NCBI GenBank assembly: GCA_949126835.1
Contig: OX421505.1
Location: 7,076,587 to 7,140,586, forward strand
Length of the DNA stretch: 64,000 nucleotides
Direction: 5' to 3'
Source of the DNA: Anisus vortex
Taxonomy: Eukaryota > Mollusca > Gastropoda > Planorbidae
Position numbers and translations under genes: made by a program. The notes beneath the pieces were generated by a model that was not told the origin of the DNA, searched no databases, and saw only the letters and a program-made list of their open reading frames with translations. Below, in pieces: positions 1-16,000 of the stretch (positions within the stretch are counted from its first letter, which is position 1; the number at the start of each line of letters is the position of its first letter).

Positions 1-280
1 CATAAAAGTGAGCAAAACATTCACTTTCAACCAAAAAGTAACTAAATATCACACTTTAAACAAAAAAGTGACTAAATATTCACTTTAAACATAAAAATGA
101 CTAAATATTCACACTTTAAACATAAAAAATACTAAATATTCACTTTAAACATAAAAGAGACTAGATATTCACTTTAAAAAATAAAAGTGACTAAACATTT
201 ACTTTAAACATAAAAGTGACTAAATATTCACTTTAAACATAAAAGTGACTAAAAATTCACTTTAAACATAAAAGTGACTA

Positions 281-3200
281 AATATTCATTTTAAACATAA
301 AAGTGACTAAATATTCACTTTAAACATAAAAAAGACAAAATATATTAACTTTAAACATAAAAGTGACTAAATATTCACTTTAAACATAAAAGTGACTAAA
401 TATTCACTTAATCATAAAAGTGACTATATATTCACTTTTAACATAAAAGTGACTAAATATTAACACTTTAAACATAAAAGTGACTAAATATTCACTTTAA
501 ACATAAAAGTGATTAAATATTCACTTTAAACATAAAAGTTACTAAACATTCACTTTAAACATAAAAGTGACTAAATATTCACTTTAAACATAAAAGTGAC
601 TAATTATTAACTTTAAACATAAAAATGACAAAATATTCACACTTTAAACATAAAAGTAACTTAATAATCACTTTAAACAAAAAAGTGACTAAATATTCAC
701 ACTTTAAACATTAAAGTCACTAAATATGCACATTAAACATAAAAGTGACTAAATATTCACACCTTAAACAAAAAAGTGACTAAATATTCACTTTAAACAT
801 AAAAGTGACTAAATATTAACTTTAAACATAGAAGTGACTAAATTTTCACTTTAAACATAAAAGTTACTAAATATTCACTTTAAACATAAACATGACTAAT
901 TATTCACACTTTTAACATAAAAGTGACTAAATATTCACTTTTAACATAAAAGTTACTAAATATTCACTTTAAACATAAAAGTGACTTAATATTCACTTTA
1001 AACATAAAAGTGACTAAATGTTCACTTTAAACATAAAAGTGACTAAATATTCACTTTAAACATAAAAGTGATTAAATATTCACTTTAAACATAAAAGTTA
1101 CTAAACATTCACTTTAAACATAAAAGTGACTAAATATTCACTTTAAACATAAAAGTGACTAAATATTAAAACTAACTTTAAACATAAAAATGACAAAATA
1201 TTCACACTTTAAACATAAAAGTAACTTAATAATCACTTTAGACAAAAAAGTGACTAAATATTCACACTTTAAACATAAAAGTGACTAAATATGCACATTA
1301 AACATAAAAGTGACTAAATATTCACACCTTAAACAAAAAAGTGACTAAATATTCACTTTAAACATAAAAGTGACTAAATATTAACTTTAAACATAGAAGT
1401 GACTAAATTTTCACTTTAAACATAAAAGTTACTAAATATTCACTTTAAACATAAACATGACTAATTATTCACACTTTTAACATAAAAGTGACTAAATATT
1501 CACTTTTAACATAAAAGTGACTAAATATTCACTTTAAACATAAAAGTGACTAAATATTAAAACTAACTTTAAACATAAAAATGACAAAATATTCACACTT
1601 TAAACATAAAAGTAACTTAATAATCACTTTAGACAAAAAAGTGACTAAATATTCACACTTTAAACATAAAAGTGACTAAATATGCACAATAAACATTAAA
1701 GTGACTAAATATTCACACCTTAAACAAAAAAGTGACTAAATATTCACTTTAAACATAAAAGTGACTAAATATTAACTTTAAATATAGAAGTGACTAAATT
1801 TTCACTTTAAACATAAAAGTTACTAAATATTCACTTTAAACATAAACATGACTAATTATTCACACTTTTAACATAAAAGTGACTAAATATTCACTTTTAA
1901 CATAAAAGTGACTAAATATTCACTTTAAACATAAAAGTGACTTAATATTCACTTTAAACATAAAAGTGACTAAATGTTCACTTTAAACATAAAAGTGACT
2001 AAATGTTCACTTTAAACATAAAAGTGAGTAAACATTCACTTTCAACCAAAAAGTAACTAAATATCACACTTAACAAAAAAATGACTAAATATTCAATTTA
2101 AACATAAAAGTGACTAAATATTCACTTTTAACATAAAAGTGACTAAATATTCACACTTTAAACTTAAAAGTGACTAAATATTCACTTTAAACATAAAAGT
2201 GACTAAATATTCACTTTAAACATAAAAGTGACTAAATATTTACTTTAAACATAAAAGTGACTAAATATTCACTTTAAACATAAAAGTGAGTAACATTCAC
2301 TTTCAACCAAAAAGTAACTAAATATCACACTTTAAACAAAAAAGTGACTAAATATTCACTTTAAACATAAAAATGACTAAATATTCACACTTTAAACATA
2401 AAAGTGACTAATTATTCAAAATTTAAACATAAAAGTGAATAAATATTTACTTTTAACATAAAAGTGACTAAATATTCACTTTAAACATAAAAGTGACTTA
2501 ATATTCACTTTAAACATAAAAGTGACTAAATGTTCACTTTAAACATAAAAGTGACTAAATATTCACTTTAAACATAATAGTGACTAAATATTCACTTTAA
2601 ACATAAAAGTGACTCAATATTCACTTTAAACACAAAAGTGACCAAATATTCACTTTAAACATAAAAATGACTAAATATTCACACTTTTAACATAAAAGTG
2701 ACTAAATATTCACTTTTAACATAAAAGTGACTAAATATTCACTTTAAACATAAAAGTGACCAAATATTCACTTTAAACATAAAAGTGACTAAAAGTTAAC
2801 TTTAAACATAAAAGTGACTAAATATTCATTTTAAACATAAAAGTGACTAAATATTCACTTTAAACATAAAAAAGACAAAATATATTAACTTTAAACATAA
2901 AAGTGACTAAATATTCACTTTAAACATAAAAGTGACTAAATATTCACTTAATCATAAAAGTGACTATATATTCACTTTTAACATAAAAGTGACTAAATAT
3001 TAACACTTTAAACATAAAAGTGACTAAATATTCACTTTAAACATAAAAGTGATTAAATATTCACTTTAAACATAAAAGTTACTAAACATTCACTTTAAAC
3101 ATAAAAGTGACTAAATATTCACTTTAAACATAAAAGTGACTAAATATTAACTTTAAACATAAAAATGACAAAATATTCACACTTTAAACATAAAAGTAAC

Positions 3201-4150
3201 TTAATAATCACTTTAAACAAAAAAGTGACTAAATATTCACACTTTAAACATTAAAGTCACTAAATATGCACATTAAACATAAAAGTGACTAAATATTCAC
3301 ACCTTAAACAAAAAAGTGACTAAATATTCACTTTAAACATAAAAGTGACTAAATATTAACTTTAAACATAGAAGTGACTAAATTTTCACTTTAAACATAA
3401 AAGTTACTAAATATTCACTTTAAACATAAACATGACTAATTATTCACACTTTTAACATAAAAGTGACTAAATATTCACTTTTAACATAAAAGTTACTAAA
3501 TATTCACTTTAAACATAAAAGTGACTTAATATTCACTTTAAACATAAAAGTGACTAAATGTTCACTTTAAACATAAAAGTGACTAAATATTCACTTTAAA
3601 CATAAAAGTGATTAAATATTCACTTTAAACATAAAAGTTACTAAACATTCACTTTAAACATAAAAGTGACTAAATATTCACTTTAAACATAAAAGTGACT
3701 AAATATTAAAACTAACTTTAAACATAAAAATGACAAAATATTCACACTTTAAACATAAAAGTAACTTAATAATCACTTTAGACAAAAAAGTGACTAAATA
3801 TTCACACTTTAAACATAAAAGTGACTAAATATGCACATTAAACATAAAAGTGACTAAATATTCACACCTTAAGCAAAAAAGTGACTAAATATTCACTTTA
3901 AACATAAAAGTGACTAAATATTAACTTTAAACATAGAAGTGACTAAATTTTCACTTTAAACATAAAAGTTACTAAATATTCACTTTAAACATAAACATGA
4001 CTAATTATTCACACTTTTAACATAAAAGTGACTAAATATTCACTTTTAACATAAAAGTGACTAAATATTCACTTTAAACATAAAAGTGACTTAATATTCA
4101 CTTTAAACATAAAAGTGACTAAATGTTCACTTTAAACATAAAAGTGACTA
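281..4150. repeat. Higher-order satellite duplication, 2540-bp offset
   Basis: Rare variants recur 2540 bp apart: AAAGACAAAA at 331 and 2871, TTAAAGTCAC at 711 and 3251, CATGACTAAT at 891 and 3431, and AAATATTAAA at 1161 and 3701. The left copy also carries an extra 391-bp block (AAATATTAAA again at 1552). The right copy lacks this block, so after it the offset drops to 2149 (AAAGTGAGTA at 2021 and 4170). Related but rearranged copies continue to about 7 kb, with AAAGAC also at 5258 and 6169. Confidence 0.85.
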
Positions 4151-7100
4151 AATGTTCACTTTAAACATAAAAGTGAGTAAACATTCACTTTCAACCAAAA
4201 AGTAACTAAATATCACACTTAACAAAAAAATGACTAAATATTCAATTTAAACATAAAAGTGACTAAATATTCACACTTTAAACTTAAAAGTGACTAAATA
4301 TTCACTTTAAAAATAAAAGTGACTAAATATTCACTTTAAACATAAAAGTGACTAAATATTTACTTTAAACATAAAAGTGACTAAATATTCACTTTAAACA
4401 TAAAAGTGAGTAAACATTCACTTTCAACCAAAAAGTAACTAAATATCACACTTTAAACAAAAAAGTGACTAAATATTCACTTTAAACATAAAAATGACTA
4501 AATATTCACACTTTAAACATAAAAGTGACTAATTATTCAAAATTTTAACATAAAAGTGACTAAATATTCACTTTTAACATAAAAGTGACTTAATATTCAC
4601 TTTAAACATAAAAGTGACTAAATGTTCACTTTAAACATAAAAGTGACTAAATATTCACTTTAAACATAATAGTGACTAAATATTCACTTTAAACATAAAA
4701 GTGACTCAATATTCACTTTAAACACAAAAGTGACCAAATATTCACTTTAAACATAAAAATGACTAAATATTCACACTTTTAACATAAAAGTGACTAAATA
4801 TTCACTTTTAACATAAAAGTGACTAAATATTCACTTTAAACATAAAAGTGACCAAATATTCACTTTAAACATAAAAGTGACTAAAAGTTAACTTTAAACA
4901 TAAAAGTGACTAAATATTCACTTTAAACATAAAAGTGAGCAAAACATTCACTTTCAACCAAAAAATAACTAAATATCACACTTTAAACAAAAAAGTGACT
5001 AAATATTCACTTTAAACATAAAAATGACTAAATATTCACACTTTAAACATAAAAGTGACTAAATATTCACTTTAAACATAAAAGAGACTAGATATTCACT
5101 TTAAAAAATAAAAGTGACTAAACATTTACTTTAAACATAAAAGTGAGTAAATATTCCCTTTAAACATAAAAGTGACTAAAAATTCACTTTAAACATAAAA
5201 TTGACTAAATATTCATTTTAAACATAAAAGTGACTAAATATTCACTTTAAACATAAAAAAGACAAAATATATTAACTTTAAACATAAAAGTGACTAAATA
5301 TTCACTTTAAACATAAAAGTGACTAAATATTCACTTAATCATAAAAGTGACTATATATTCACTTTTAACATAAAAGTGACTAAATATTAACACTTTAAAC
5401 ATAAAAGTGACTAAATATTCACTTTAAACATAAAAGTGATTAAATATTCACTTTAAACATAAAAGTTACTAAACATTCACGTTAAACATAAAAGTGACTA
5501 AATATTAACTTTAAACATAAAAATGACAAAATATTCACACTTTAAACATAAAAGTAACTTAATAATCACTTTAAACAAAAAAGTGACTAAATATTCACAC
5601 TTTAAACATTAAAGTGACTAAAGATGCACATTAAACATAAAAGTGACTAAATATTCACACCTTAAACAAAAAAGTGACTAAATATTCACTTTAAACATAA
5701 AAGTGACTAAATATTAACTTTAAACATAGAAGTGACTAAATTTTCACTTTAAACATAAAAGTTACTAAATATTCACTTTAAACATAAACATGACTAATTA
5801 TTCACACTTTTAACATAAAAGTGACTAAATATTCACTTTTAACATAAAAGTTACTAAATATTCACTTTAAACATAAAAGTGACTTAATATTCACTTTAAA
5901 CATAAAAGTGACTAAATGTTCACTTTAAACATAAAAGTGACTAAATATTCACTTTAAACATAATAGTGAATAAATATTCACTTTAAACATAAAAGAGACT
6001 AGATATTCACTTTAAAAAATAAAAGTGACTAAACATTTACTTTAAACATAAAAGTGAGTAAATATTCACTTTAAACATAAAAGTGACTAAAAATTCACTT
6101 TAAACATAAAAGTGACTAAATATTCATTTTAAACATAAAAGTGACTAAATATTCACTTTAAACATAAAAAAGACAAAATATATTAACTTTAAACATAAAA
6201 GTGACTAAATATTCACTTTAAACATAAAAGTGACTAAATATTCACTTAATCATAAAAGTGACTATATATTCACTTTTAACATAAAAGTGACTAAATATTA
6301 ACACTTTAAACATAAAAGTGACTAAATATTCACTTTAAACATAAAAGTGATTAAATATTCACTTTAAACATAAAAGTTACTAAACATTCACTTTAAACAT
6401 AAAAGTGACTAAATATTAACTTTAAACATAAAAATGACAAAATATTCACACTTTAAACATAAAAGTAACTTAATAATCACTTTAAACAAAAAAGTGACTA
6501 AATATTCACACTTTAAACATTAAAGTGACTAAATATGCACATTAAACATAAAAGTGACTAAATATTCACACCTTAAACAAAAAAGTGACTAAATATTCAC
6601 TTTAAACATAAAAGTGACTAAATATTAACTTTAAACATAGAAGTGACTAAATTTTCACTTTAAACATAAAAGTTACTAAATATTCACTTTAAACATAAAC
6701 ATGACTAATTATTCACACTTTTAACATAAAAGTGACTAAATATTCACTTTTAACATAAAAGTTACTAAATATTCACTTTAAACATAAAAGTGACTTAATA
6801 TTCACTTTAAACATGAAAGTGACTAAATGTTCACTTTAAACATAAAAGTGACTAAATATTCACTTTAAACATAATAGTGAATAAATATTCACTTTAAACA
6901 TAAAAGTGACTTAATATTCACTTTAAACACAAAAGTTACCAAATATTCACTTTAAACATAAAAATGACTAAATATTCACATTTTTAACATAAAAGTGACT
7001 AAATATTCACTTTTAACATAAAAGTGACTAAATATTCACTTTAAACATAAAAGTGACTAAATATTCACTTTAAACATAAAAGTGACTAAATGTTCACTTT

Positions 7101-7599
7101 AAACATAAAAGTGACTAAATATTCACTTTAAACATAAAAGTGAGTAAACATTCACTTTCAACCAAAAAGTAACTAAATATCACACTTAACAAAAAAGTGA
7201 CTAAATATGCAATTTAAACATAAAAGTGACTAAATATTCACTTTTAACATAAAAGTGACTAAATATTCACACTTTAAACTTAAAAGTGACTAAATATTCA
7301 CTTTAAACATAAAAGTGACTAAATATTCACTTTAAACATAAAAGTGACTAAATATTCACTTTAAAAATAAAAGTGAGTAAACATTCACTTTCAACCAAAA
7401 AGTAACTAAATATCACACTTTAAACAAAAAAGTGACTAAATATTCACTTTAAACATAAAAATGACTAAATATTCACATTTTAAACATAAAAGTGACTAAA
7501 TATTCACACTTTAAACATAAAAGTGACTAAATATTCACTTTAAACATAAAAGTGACTAAATATTCACACTTTAAACATAAAAGTGACTAAATATTCACT

Positions 7600-10500
7600 T
7601 TAAACATAAAAGTGACTAAATATTAACTTTAAACATAGAAGTGACTAAATTTTCACTTTAAACATAAAAGTTACTAAATATTCACTTTAAACATAAAAAT
7701 GACTAAATATTCACACTTTAAACATTAAAGTGACTAAAAATTCACTTTAAACATAAAAGTGATTAAATGTTCACTTTAAACATAAAAGTGACTAAAAATT
7801 CACTTAAAACATAAAAGTGACTAAATATTCACACCTTAAACAAAAAAGTGACTAAATATTCACTTTAAACATAAAAGTGACTAAATATTAACTTTAAACA
7901 TAGAAGTGACTAAATTTTCACTTTAAACATAAAAATTACTAAATATTCACTTTAAACATAAAAATGACTAAATATTCACACTTTAAACATAAAATTGACT
8001 AAATATTCACTTTAATCATAAAAGTGACAAAATGTTCAATTTAAACATAAAAGTGACTAAATATTGCCTTTAAACATAAAAGTCACTAAATATTCACTTT
8101 AAACATAAAAGTGACCAAATATATTAACTTTAAACATAAAAGTGACTAAATATTCACACTTTAAACATAAAAGTGACTAAATATTCACTTTAAACATAAA
8201 AATGACTAAACTTTTACTTTAACATAAAAGTGACTAAATATTAACTTTAAACATAAAAGTGACTAAATATTCACTTTAAACATTAAAGTGACTAAATATC
8301 ACACTTTAAACATAAAAGTGACTAAATATTTACACTTTAAACATAAAAGTAACTAAATGTTCACTTTAAACATAAAAGTGACTAAATATTCACTTTAAAC
8401 ATAAAAGTGAGTAAACATTCATTTTAAACAAAAAGTGACTAAATATCACACTTTAAACATAAAAGTGACTAAATATTCACTTTTAACATTAAAGTGACTT
8501 AATGTTCACTTTAAACATAAAAGTGACTAAATATTCACTTTAAACATAAAAGTGACTTAATATTCACTTTAAACATAAAAGTGACTAAATGTTCACTTTA
8601 AACATAAAAGTGACTAAATATTCACTTTAAACATAATAGTGACTAAATATTCACTTTAAACATAAAAGTGACTCAATATTCACTTTAAACACAAAAGTGA
8701 CCAAATATTCACTTTAAACATAAAAATGACTAAATATTCACACTTTTAACATAAAAGTGACTAAATATTCACTTTTAACATAAAAGTGACTAAATATTCA
8801 CTTTAAACATAAAAGTGACCAAATATTCACTTTAAACATAAAAGTGTCTAAAAGTTAACTTTAAACATAAAAGTGACTAAATATTCACTTTAAACATAAA
8901 AGTGAGCAAAACATTCACTTTCAACCAAAAAGTAACTAAATATCACACTTTAAACAAAAAAATGACTAAATATTCACTTTAAACATAAAAATGACTAAAT
9001 ATTCACACTTTAAACATAAAAGTGACTAAATATTCACTTTAAACATGAAAGTGACTAAATATTCACTTTAAAATGAAAGTGACTAAATATTAACTTTAAA
9101 CATAAAAATGACAAAATATTCACACTTTAAACATAAAAGTAACTTAATAATCACTTTAAACAAAAAAGTGACTAAATATTCACACTTTAAACATAAAAGT
9201 GACTAAATATTCACTTTAAACATAAAAGTGACTAAATATTAACTTTAAACATAGAAGTGACTAAATTTTCACTTTAAACATAAAAGTTACTAAATATTCA
9301 CTTGAAACATAAACATGACTAATTATTCACACTTTTAACATAAAAGTGACTAAATATTCACTTTTAACATAAAAGTGACTAAATATTCACTTTAAACATA
9401 AAAGTGACTTAATATTCACTTTAAACATAAAAGTGACTAAATGTTCACTTTAAACATAAAATTGACTAAATATTCACTTTAAACATAATAGTGACTAAAT
9501 ATTCACTTTAAACATAAAAGTGACTCAATATTCACTTTAAACACAAAAGTGACCAAATATTTACTTTAAACATAAAAATGACTAAATATTCACACTTTTA
9601 ACATAAAAGTGACTAAATATTCACTTTTAACATAAAAGTGACTAAATATTCAATTTAAACATAAAATTGACTAAATATTCACTTTTAACATAAAAGTGAC
9701 TAAATATTCACACTTTAAACTTAAAAGTGACTAAATATTCACTTTAAACATAAAAGTGACTAAATATTCACTTTAAACATAAAAGTGACTAAATATTCAC
9801 TTTAAACATAAAAGTGAGTAAACATTCACTTTTAACCAAAAAGTAACTAAATATCACACTTTAAACAAAAAAAGTGACTAAATATTCACTTTAAACATAA
9901 AAATGACTAAATATTCACACTTTAAACATAAAAGTGACTAAATATTCACACTTTAAACATAAAAGTGACTAAATATTCACTTTAAACATAAAAGTGACTA
10001 AATATTCACACTTTAAACATAAAAGTGACTAAATATTAACTTTAAACATAAAAGTGACTAAATATTAACTTTAAACATAGAAGTGACTAAATTTTCACTT
10101 TAAACATAAAAGTTACTAAATATTCACTTTAAACATAAAAATGACTAAATATTCACACTTTAAACATTAAAGTGACTAAATATTCACTTTAAACATAAAA
10201 GTGACTAAATGTTCACTTTAAACATAAAAGTGACTAAAAATTCACTTAAAACATAAAAGTGACTAAATATTCACTCCTTAAACAAAAAAGTGACTAAATA
10301 TTCACTTTAAACATAAAAGTGACTAAATATTAACTTTAAACATAGAAGTGACTAAATTTTCACTTTAAACATAAAAGTTACTAAATATTAACTTTAAACA
10401 TAAAAATGACTAAATATTCACACTTTAAACATTAAAGTGACTAAATATTCACTTTAAACATAAAAGTGATTAAATGTTCACTTTAAACATAAAAGTGACT

Positions 10501-12650
10501 AAAAATTCACTTAAAACATAAAAGTGACTAAATATTTACACCTTAAACAAAAAAGTGACTAAATATTCACTTTAAACATAAAAGTGACTAAATATTAACT
10601 TTAAACATAGAAGTGACTAAATTTTCACTTTAAACATAAAAATTACTAAATATTCACTTTAAACATAAAAATGACTAAATATTCACACTTTAAACATAAA
10701 ATTGACTAAATATTCACTTTAATCATAAAAGTGACAAAATGTTCAATTTAAACATAAAAGTGACTAAATATTGCCTTTAAACATAAAAGTCACTAAATAT
10801 TCACTTTAAACATAAAAGTGACCAAATATATTAACTTTAAACATAAAAGTGACTAAATATTCACACTTTAAACATAAAAGTGACTAAATATTCACTTTAA
10901 ACATAAAAATGACTAAACTTTTACTTTAACATAAAAGTGACTAAATATTAACTTTAAACATAAAAGTGACTAAATATTCACTTTAAACATTAAAGTGACT
11001 AAATATCACACTTTAAACATAAAAGTGACTAAATATTTACACTTTAAACATAAAAGTAACTAAATGTTCACTTTAAACATAAAAGTGACTAAATATTCAC
11101 TTTAAACATAAAAGTGAGTAAACATTCATTTTAAACAAAAAGTGACTAAATATCACACTTTAAACATAAAAGTGACTAAATATTCACTTTTAACATTAAA
11201 GTGACTTAATGTTCACTTTAAACATAAACATGACTAATTATTCACACTTTTAACATAAAAGTGACTAAATATTCACTTTTAACATAAAAGTGACTAAATA
11301 TTCACTTTAAACATAAAAGTGACTTCTTAATATTCACTTTAAACATAAAAGTGACTTCTTAATATTCACTTTAAACATAAAAGTGACTAAATGTTCACTT
11401 TAAACATAAAAGTGACTAAATATTCACTTTAAACATAATAGTGACTAAATATTCACTTTAAACATAAAAGTGACTCAATATTCACTTTAAACACAAAAGT
11501 GACCAAATATTCACTTTAAACATAAAAATGACTAAATATTCACACTTTTAACATAAAAGTGACTAAATATTCACTTTTAACATAAAAGTGACTAAATATT
11601 CACTTTAAACATAAAAGTGACCAAATATTCACTTTAAACATAAAAGTGTCTAAAAGTTAACTTTAAACATAAAAGTGACTAAATATTCACTTTAAACATA
11701 AAAGTGAGCAAAACATTCACTTTCAACCAAAAAGTATCTAAATATCACACTTTAAACAAAAAAATGACTAAATATTCACTTTAAACATACAAATGACTAA
11801 ATATTCACACTTTAAACATAAAAGTGACTAAATATTCACTTTAAACATGAAAGTGACTAAATATTCACTTTAAAATGAAAGTGACTAAATATTAACTTTA
11901 AACATAAAAATGACAAAATATTCACACTTTAAACATAAAAGTAACTTAATAATCACTTTAAACAAAAAAGTGACTAAATATTCACACTTTAAACATAAAA
12001 GTGACTAAATATTCACTTTAAACATAAAAGTGACTAAATATTAACTTTAAACATAGAAGTGACTAAATTTTCACTTTAAACATAAAAGTTACTAAATATT
12101 CACTTGAAACATAAACATGACTAATTATTCACACTTTTAACATAAAAGTGACTAAATATTCACTTTTAACATAAAAGTGACTAAATATTCACTTTAAACA
12201 TAAAAGTGACTTAATATTCACTTTAAACATAAAAGTGACTAAATGTTCACTTTAAACATAAAATTGACTAAATATTCACTTTAAACATAATAGTGACTAA
12301 ATATTCACTTTAAACATAAAAGTGACTCAATATTCACTTTAAACACAAAAGTGACCAAATATTTACTTTAAACATAAAAATGACTAAATATTCACACTTT
12401 TAACATAAAAGTGACTAAATATTCACTTTTAACATAAAAGTGACTAAATATTCAATTTAAACATAAAATTGACTAAATATTCACTTTTAACATAAAAGTG
12501 ACTAAATATTCACACTTTAAACTTAAAAGTGACTAAATATTCACTTTAAACATAAAAGTGACTAAATATTCACTTTAAACATAAAAGTGACTAAATATTC
12601 ACATTAAACATAAAAGTGAGTAAACATTCACTTTCAACCAAAAAGTAACT
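7600..12650. repeat. Higher-order satellite duplication, about 2.7-2.8 kb offset
   Basis: The variant TTTAATCATA with a following GACAAAATG occurs at 8011 and 10718 (offset 2707). AAAGTGTCTA occurs at 8841 and 11643 (offset 2802). The 95-bp change between the two offsets is explained by extra monomers near 11220-11370. Those include two successive monomers with an unusual GACTTCTTAATA insertion (about 11331 and 11352). Outer limits are approximate. Confidence 0.75.
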
Positions 12651-13080
12651 AAATATCACACTTAACAAAAAAATGACTAAATATTCAATTTAAACATAAA
12701 AGTGACTAAATATTCACTTTTAACATAAAAGTGACTAAATATTCACACTTTAAACTTAAAAGTGACTAAATATTCACTTTAAACATAAAAGTGACTAAAT
12801 ATTCACTTTAAACATAAAAGTGACTAAATATTTACTTTAAACATAAAAGTGACTAAATATTCACCTTAAACATAAAAGTGACTAAATATTCACTTTAAAC
12901 ATAAAAGTGACTAAATATTCACTTTAAACATAAAAGTGAGTAAACATTCACTTTCAACCAAAAAGTAACAAAATATCACACTTTAAACAAAAAAAGTGAC
13001 TAAATATTCACTTTAAACATAAAAGTGACTAAATATTCACACTTTAAACATAAAAGTGACTAAATATTCACTTTAAAAAT

Positions 13081-16000
13081 AAAAGTGACTAAATATTCAC
13101 ACTTTAAACATAAAAGTGACTAAATATTCACTTTAAACATAAAAGTGACTAAATATTAACTTTAAACATAGAAGTGACTAAATTTTCACTTTAAACATAA
13201 AAGTTACTAAATATTCACTTTAAACATAAAAATGACTAAATATTCACACTTTAAACATTAAAGTGACTAAATATTCACTTTAAACATAAAAGTGACTAAA
13301 TGTTCACTTTAAACATAAAAGTGACTAAAAATTCACTTAAAACATAAAAGTGACTAAATATTCACTCCTTAAACAAAAAAGTGACTAAATATTCACTTTA
13401 AACATAAAAGTGACTAAATATTAACTTTAAACATAGAAGTGACTAAATTTTCACTTTAAACATAAAAGTTACTAAATATTCACTTTAAACATAAAAATGA
13501 CTAAATATTCACACTTTAAACATAAAATTGACTAAATATTCACTTTTAACATTAAAGTGACTAAATGTTCACTTTAAACATAAACATGACTAATTATTCA
13601 CACTTTCAACCAAAAAGTAACTAAATATCACACTTTAAAAAAAAAGTGACTAAATATTCATTATAAACAAAAAAGTGACTAAATATTCACTTTAAACATA
13701 AAAGAGACTAGATATTCACTTTAAAAAATAAAAGTGACTAAACATTTACTTTAAACATAAAAGTGACTAAATATTCACTTTAAACATAAAAGTGACTAAA
13801 TATTCACTTTAAACATAAAAGTGACTAAATATTCACTTAATCATAAAAGTGACTATATATTCACTTTTAACATAAAAGTGACTAAATATTAACACTTTAA
13901 ACATAAAAGTGACTAAATATTCACTTTAAACATAAAAGTGATTAAATATTCACTTTAAACATAAAAGTTACTAAACATTCACTTTAAACATAAAAGTGAC
14001 TAAATATTCACTTTAAACATAAAAGTGACTAAATATTAAAACTAACTTTAAACATAAAAATTACAAAATATTCACACTTTAAACATAAAAGTAACTTAAT
14101 AATAACTTTAGACAAAAAAGTGACTAAATATTCACACTTTAAACATACAAGTGACTAAATATGCACATTAAACATAAAAGTGACTAAATATTCACACCTT
14201 AAACAAAAAAGTGACTAAATATTCACTTTAAACATAAAAGTGACTAAATATTATTTTTAAACATAGAAGTGACTAAATTTTCACTTTAAACATAAAAGTT
14301 ACTAAATATTCACTTTAAACATAAACATGACTAATTATTCACACTTTTAACATAAAAGTGACTAAATATTCACTTTTAACATAAAAGTGACTAAATATTC
14401 ACTTTAAACATAAAAGTGACTTAATATTCACTTTAAACATAAAAGTGACTAAATGTTCACTTTAAACATAAAAGTGACTAAATATTCACTTTAAACATAA
14501 TAGTGACTAAATATTCACTTTAAACATAAAAGTGACTCAATATTCACTTTAAACCCAAAAGTGACCAAATATTCACTTTAAACATAAAAATGACTAAATA
14601 TTCACACTTTTAACATAAAAGTGACTAAATATTCACTTTTAACATAAAAGTGACTAAATATTCACTTTAAACATAAAAGTGACTAAATATTCACTTTAAA
14701 CATAAAAGTGACTAAATGTTCACTTTAAACATAAAAGTGACTAAATGTTCACTTTAAACATAAAAGTGAGTAAACATTCACTTTCAAACAAAAAGTAACT
14801 AAATATCACACTTAACAAAAAAATGACTAAATAATCAATTTAAACATAAAAGTGACTAAATATTCACTTTTAACATAAAAGTGACTAAATATTCACACTT
14901 TAAACTTAAAAGTGACTAAATATTCACTTTAAACATAAAAGTGACTAAATATTCACTTTAAACATAAGTGACTAAATGTTTACTTTAAACATAAAAGTGA
15001 CTAAATATTCACTTTAAACATAAAAGTGAGTAAACATTCACTTTCAACCAAAAAGTAACTAAATATCACACTTTAAACAAAAAAGTGACTAAATATTCAC
15101 TTTAAACATAAAAATGACTAAATATTCACACTTTAAACATAAAAGTGACTAATTATTCAAAATTTTAACATAAAAGTGACTAAATATTCACTTTAAACAT
15201 AAAAGTGACTAAATATTCACACTTTAAACATAAAAGTGACTAAATATTCACTTTAAACATAAAAGTGACTAAATATTAACTTTAAACATAGAAGTGACTA
15301 AATTTTCACTTTAAACATAAAAGTTACTAAATATTCACTTTAAACATAAAAATGACTAAATATTCACACTTTAAACATTAAAGTGACTAAATATTCACTT
15401 TAAACATAAAAGTGACTAAATGTTCACTTTAAACATAAAAGTGACTAAAAATTCACTTAAAACATAAAAGTGACTAAATATTCACTCCTTAAACAAAAAA
15501 GTGACTAAATATTCACTTTAAACATAAAAGTGACTAAATATTAACTTTAAACATAGAAGTGACTAAATTTTCACTTTAAACATAAAAGTTACTAAATATT
15601 CACTTTAAACATAAAAATGACTAAATATTCACACTTTAAACATAAAATTGACTAAATATTCACTTTTAACATTAAAGTGACTAAATGTTCACTTTAAACA
15701 TAAACATGACTAATTATTCACACTTTCAACCAAAAAGTAACTAAATATCACACTTTAAAAAAAAAGTGACTAAATATTCATTATAAACAAAAAAGTGACT
15801 AAATATTCACTTTAAACATAAAAGAGACTAGATATTCACTTTAAAAAATAAAAGTGACTAAACATTTACTTTAAACATAAAAGTGACTAAATATTCACTT
15901 TAAACATAAAAGTGACTAAATATTCACTTTAAACATAAAAGTGACTAAATATTCACTTAATCATAAAAGTGACTATATATTCACTTTTAACATAAAAGTG

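Noticed and set aside
741..775. T-box-like TCACACCT in some 31-bp monomers
   Set aside because: It results from a 2-bp AC insertion plus one substitution in a degenerate satellite; a single short match has no support as a binding site.
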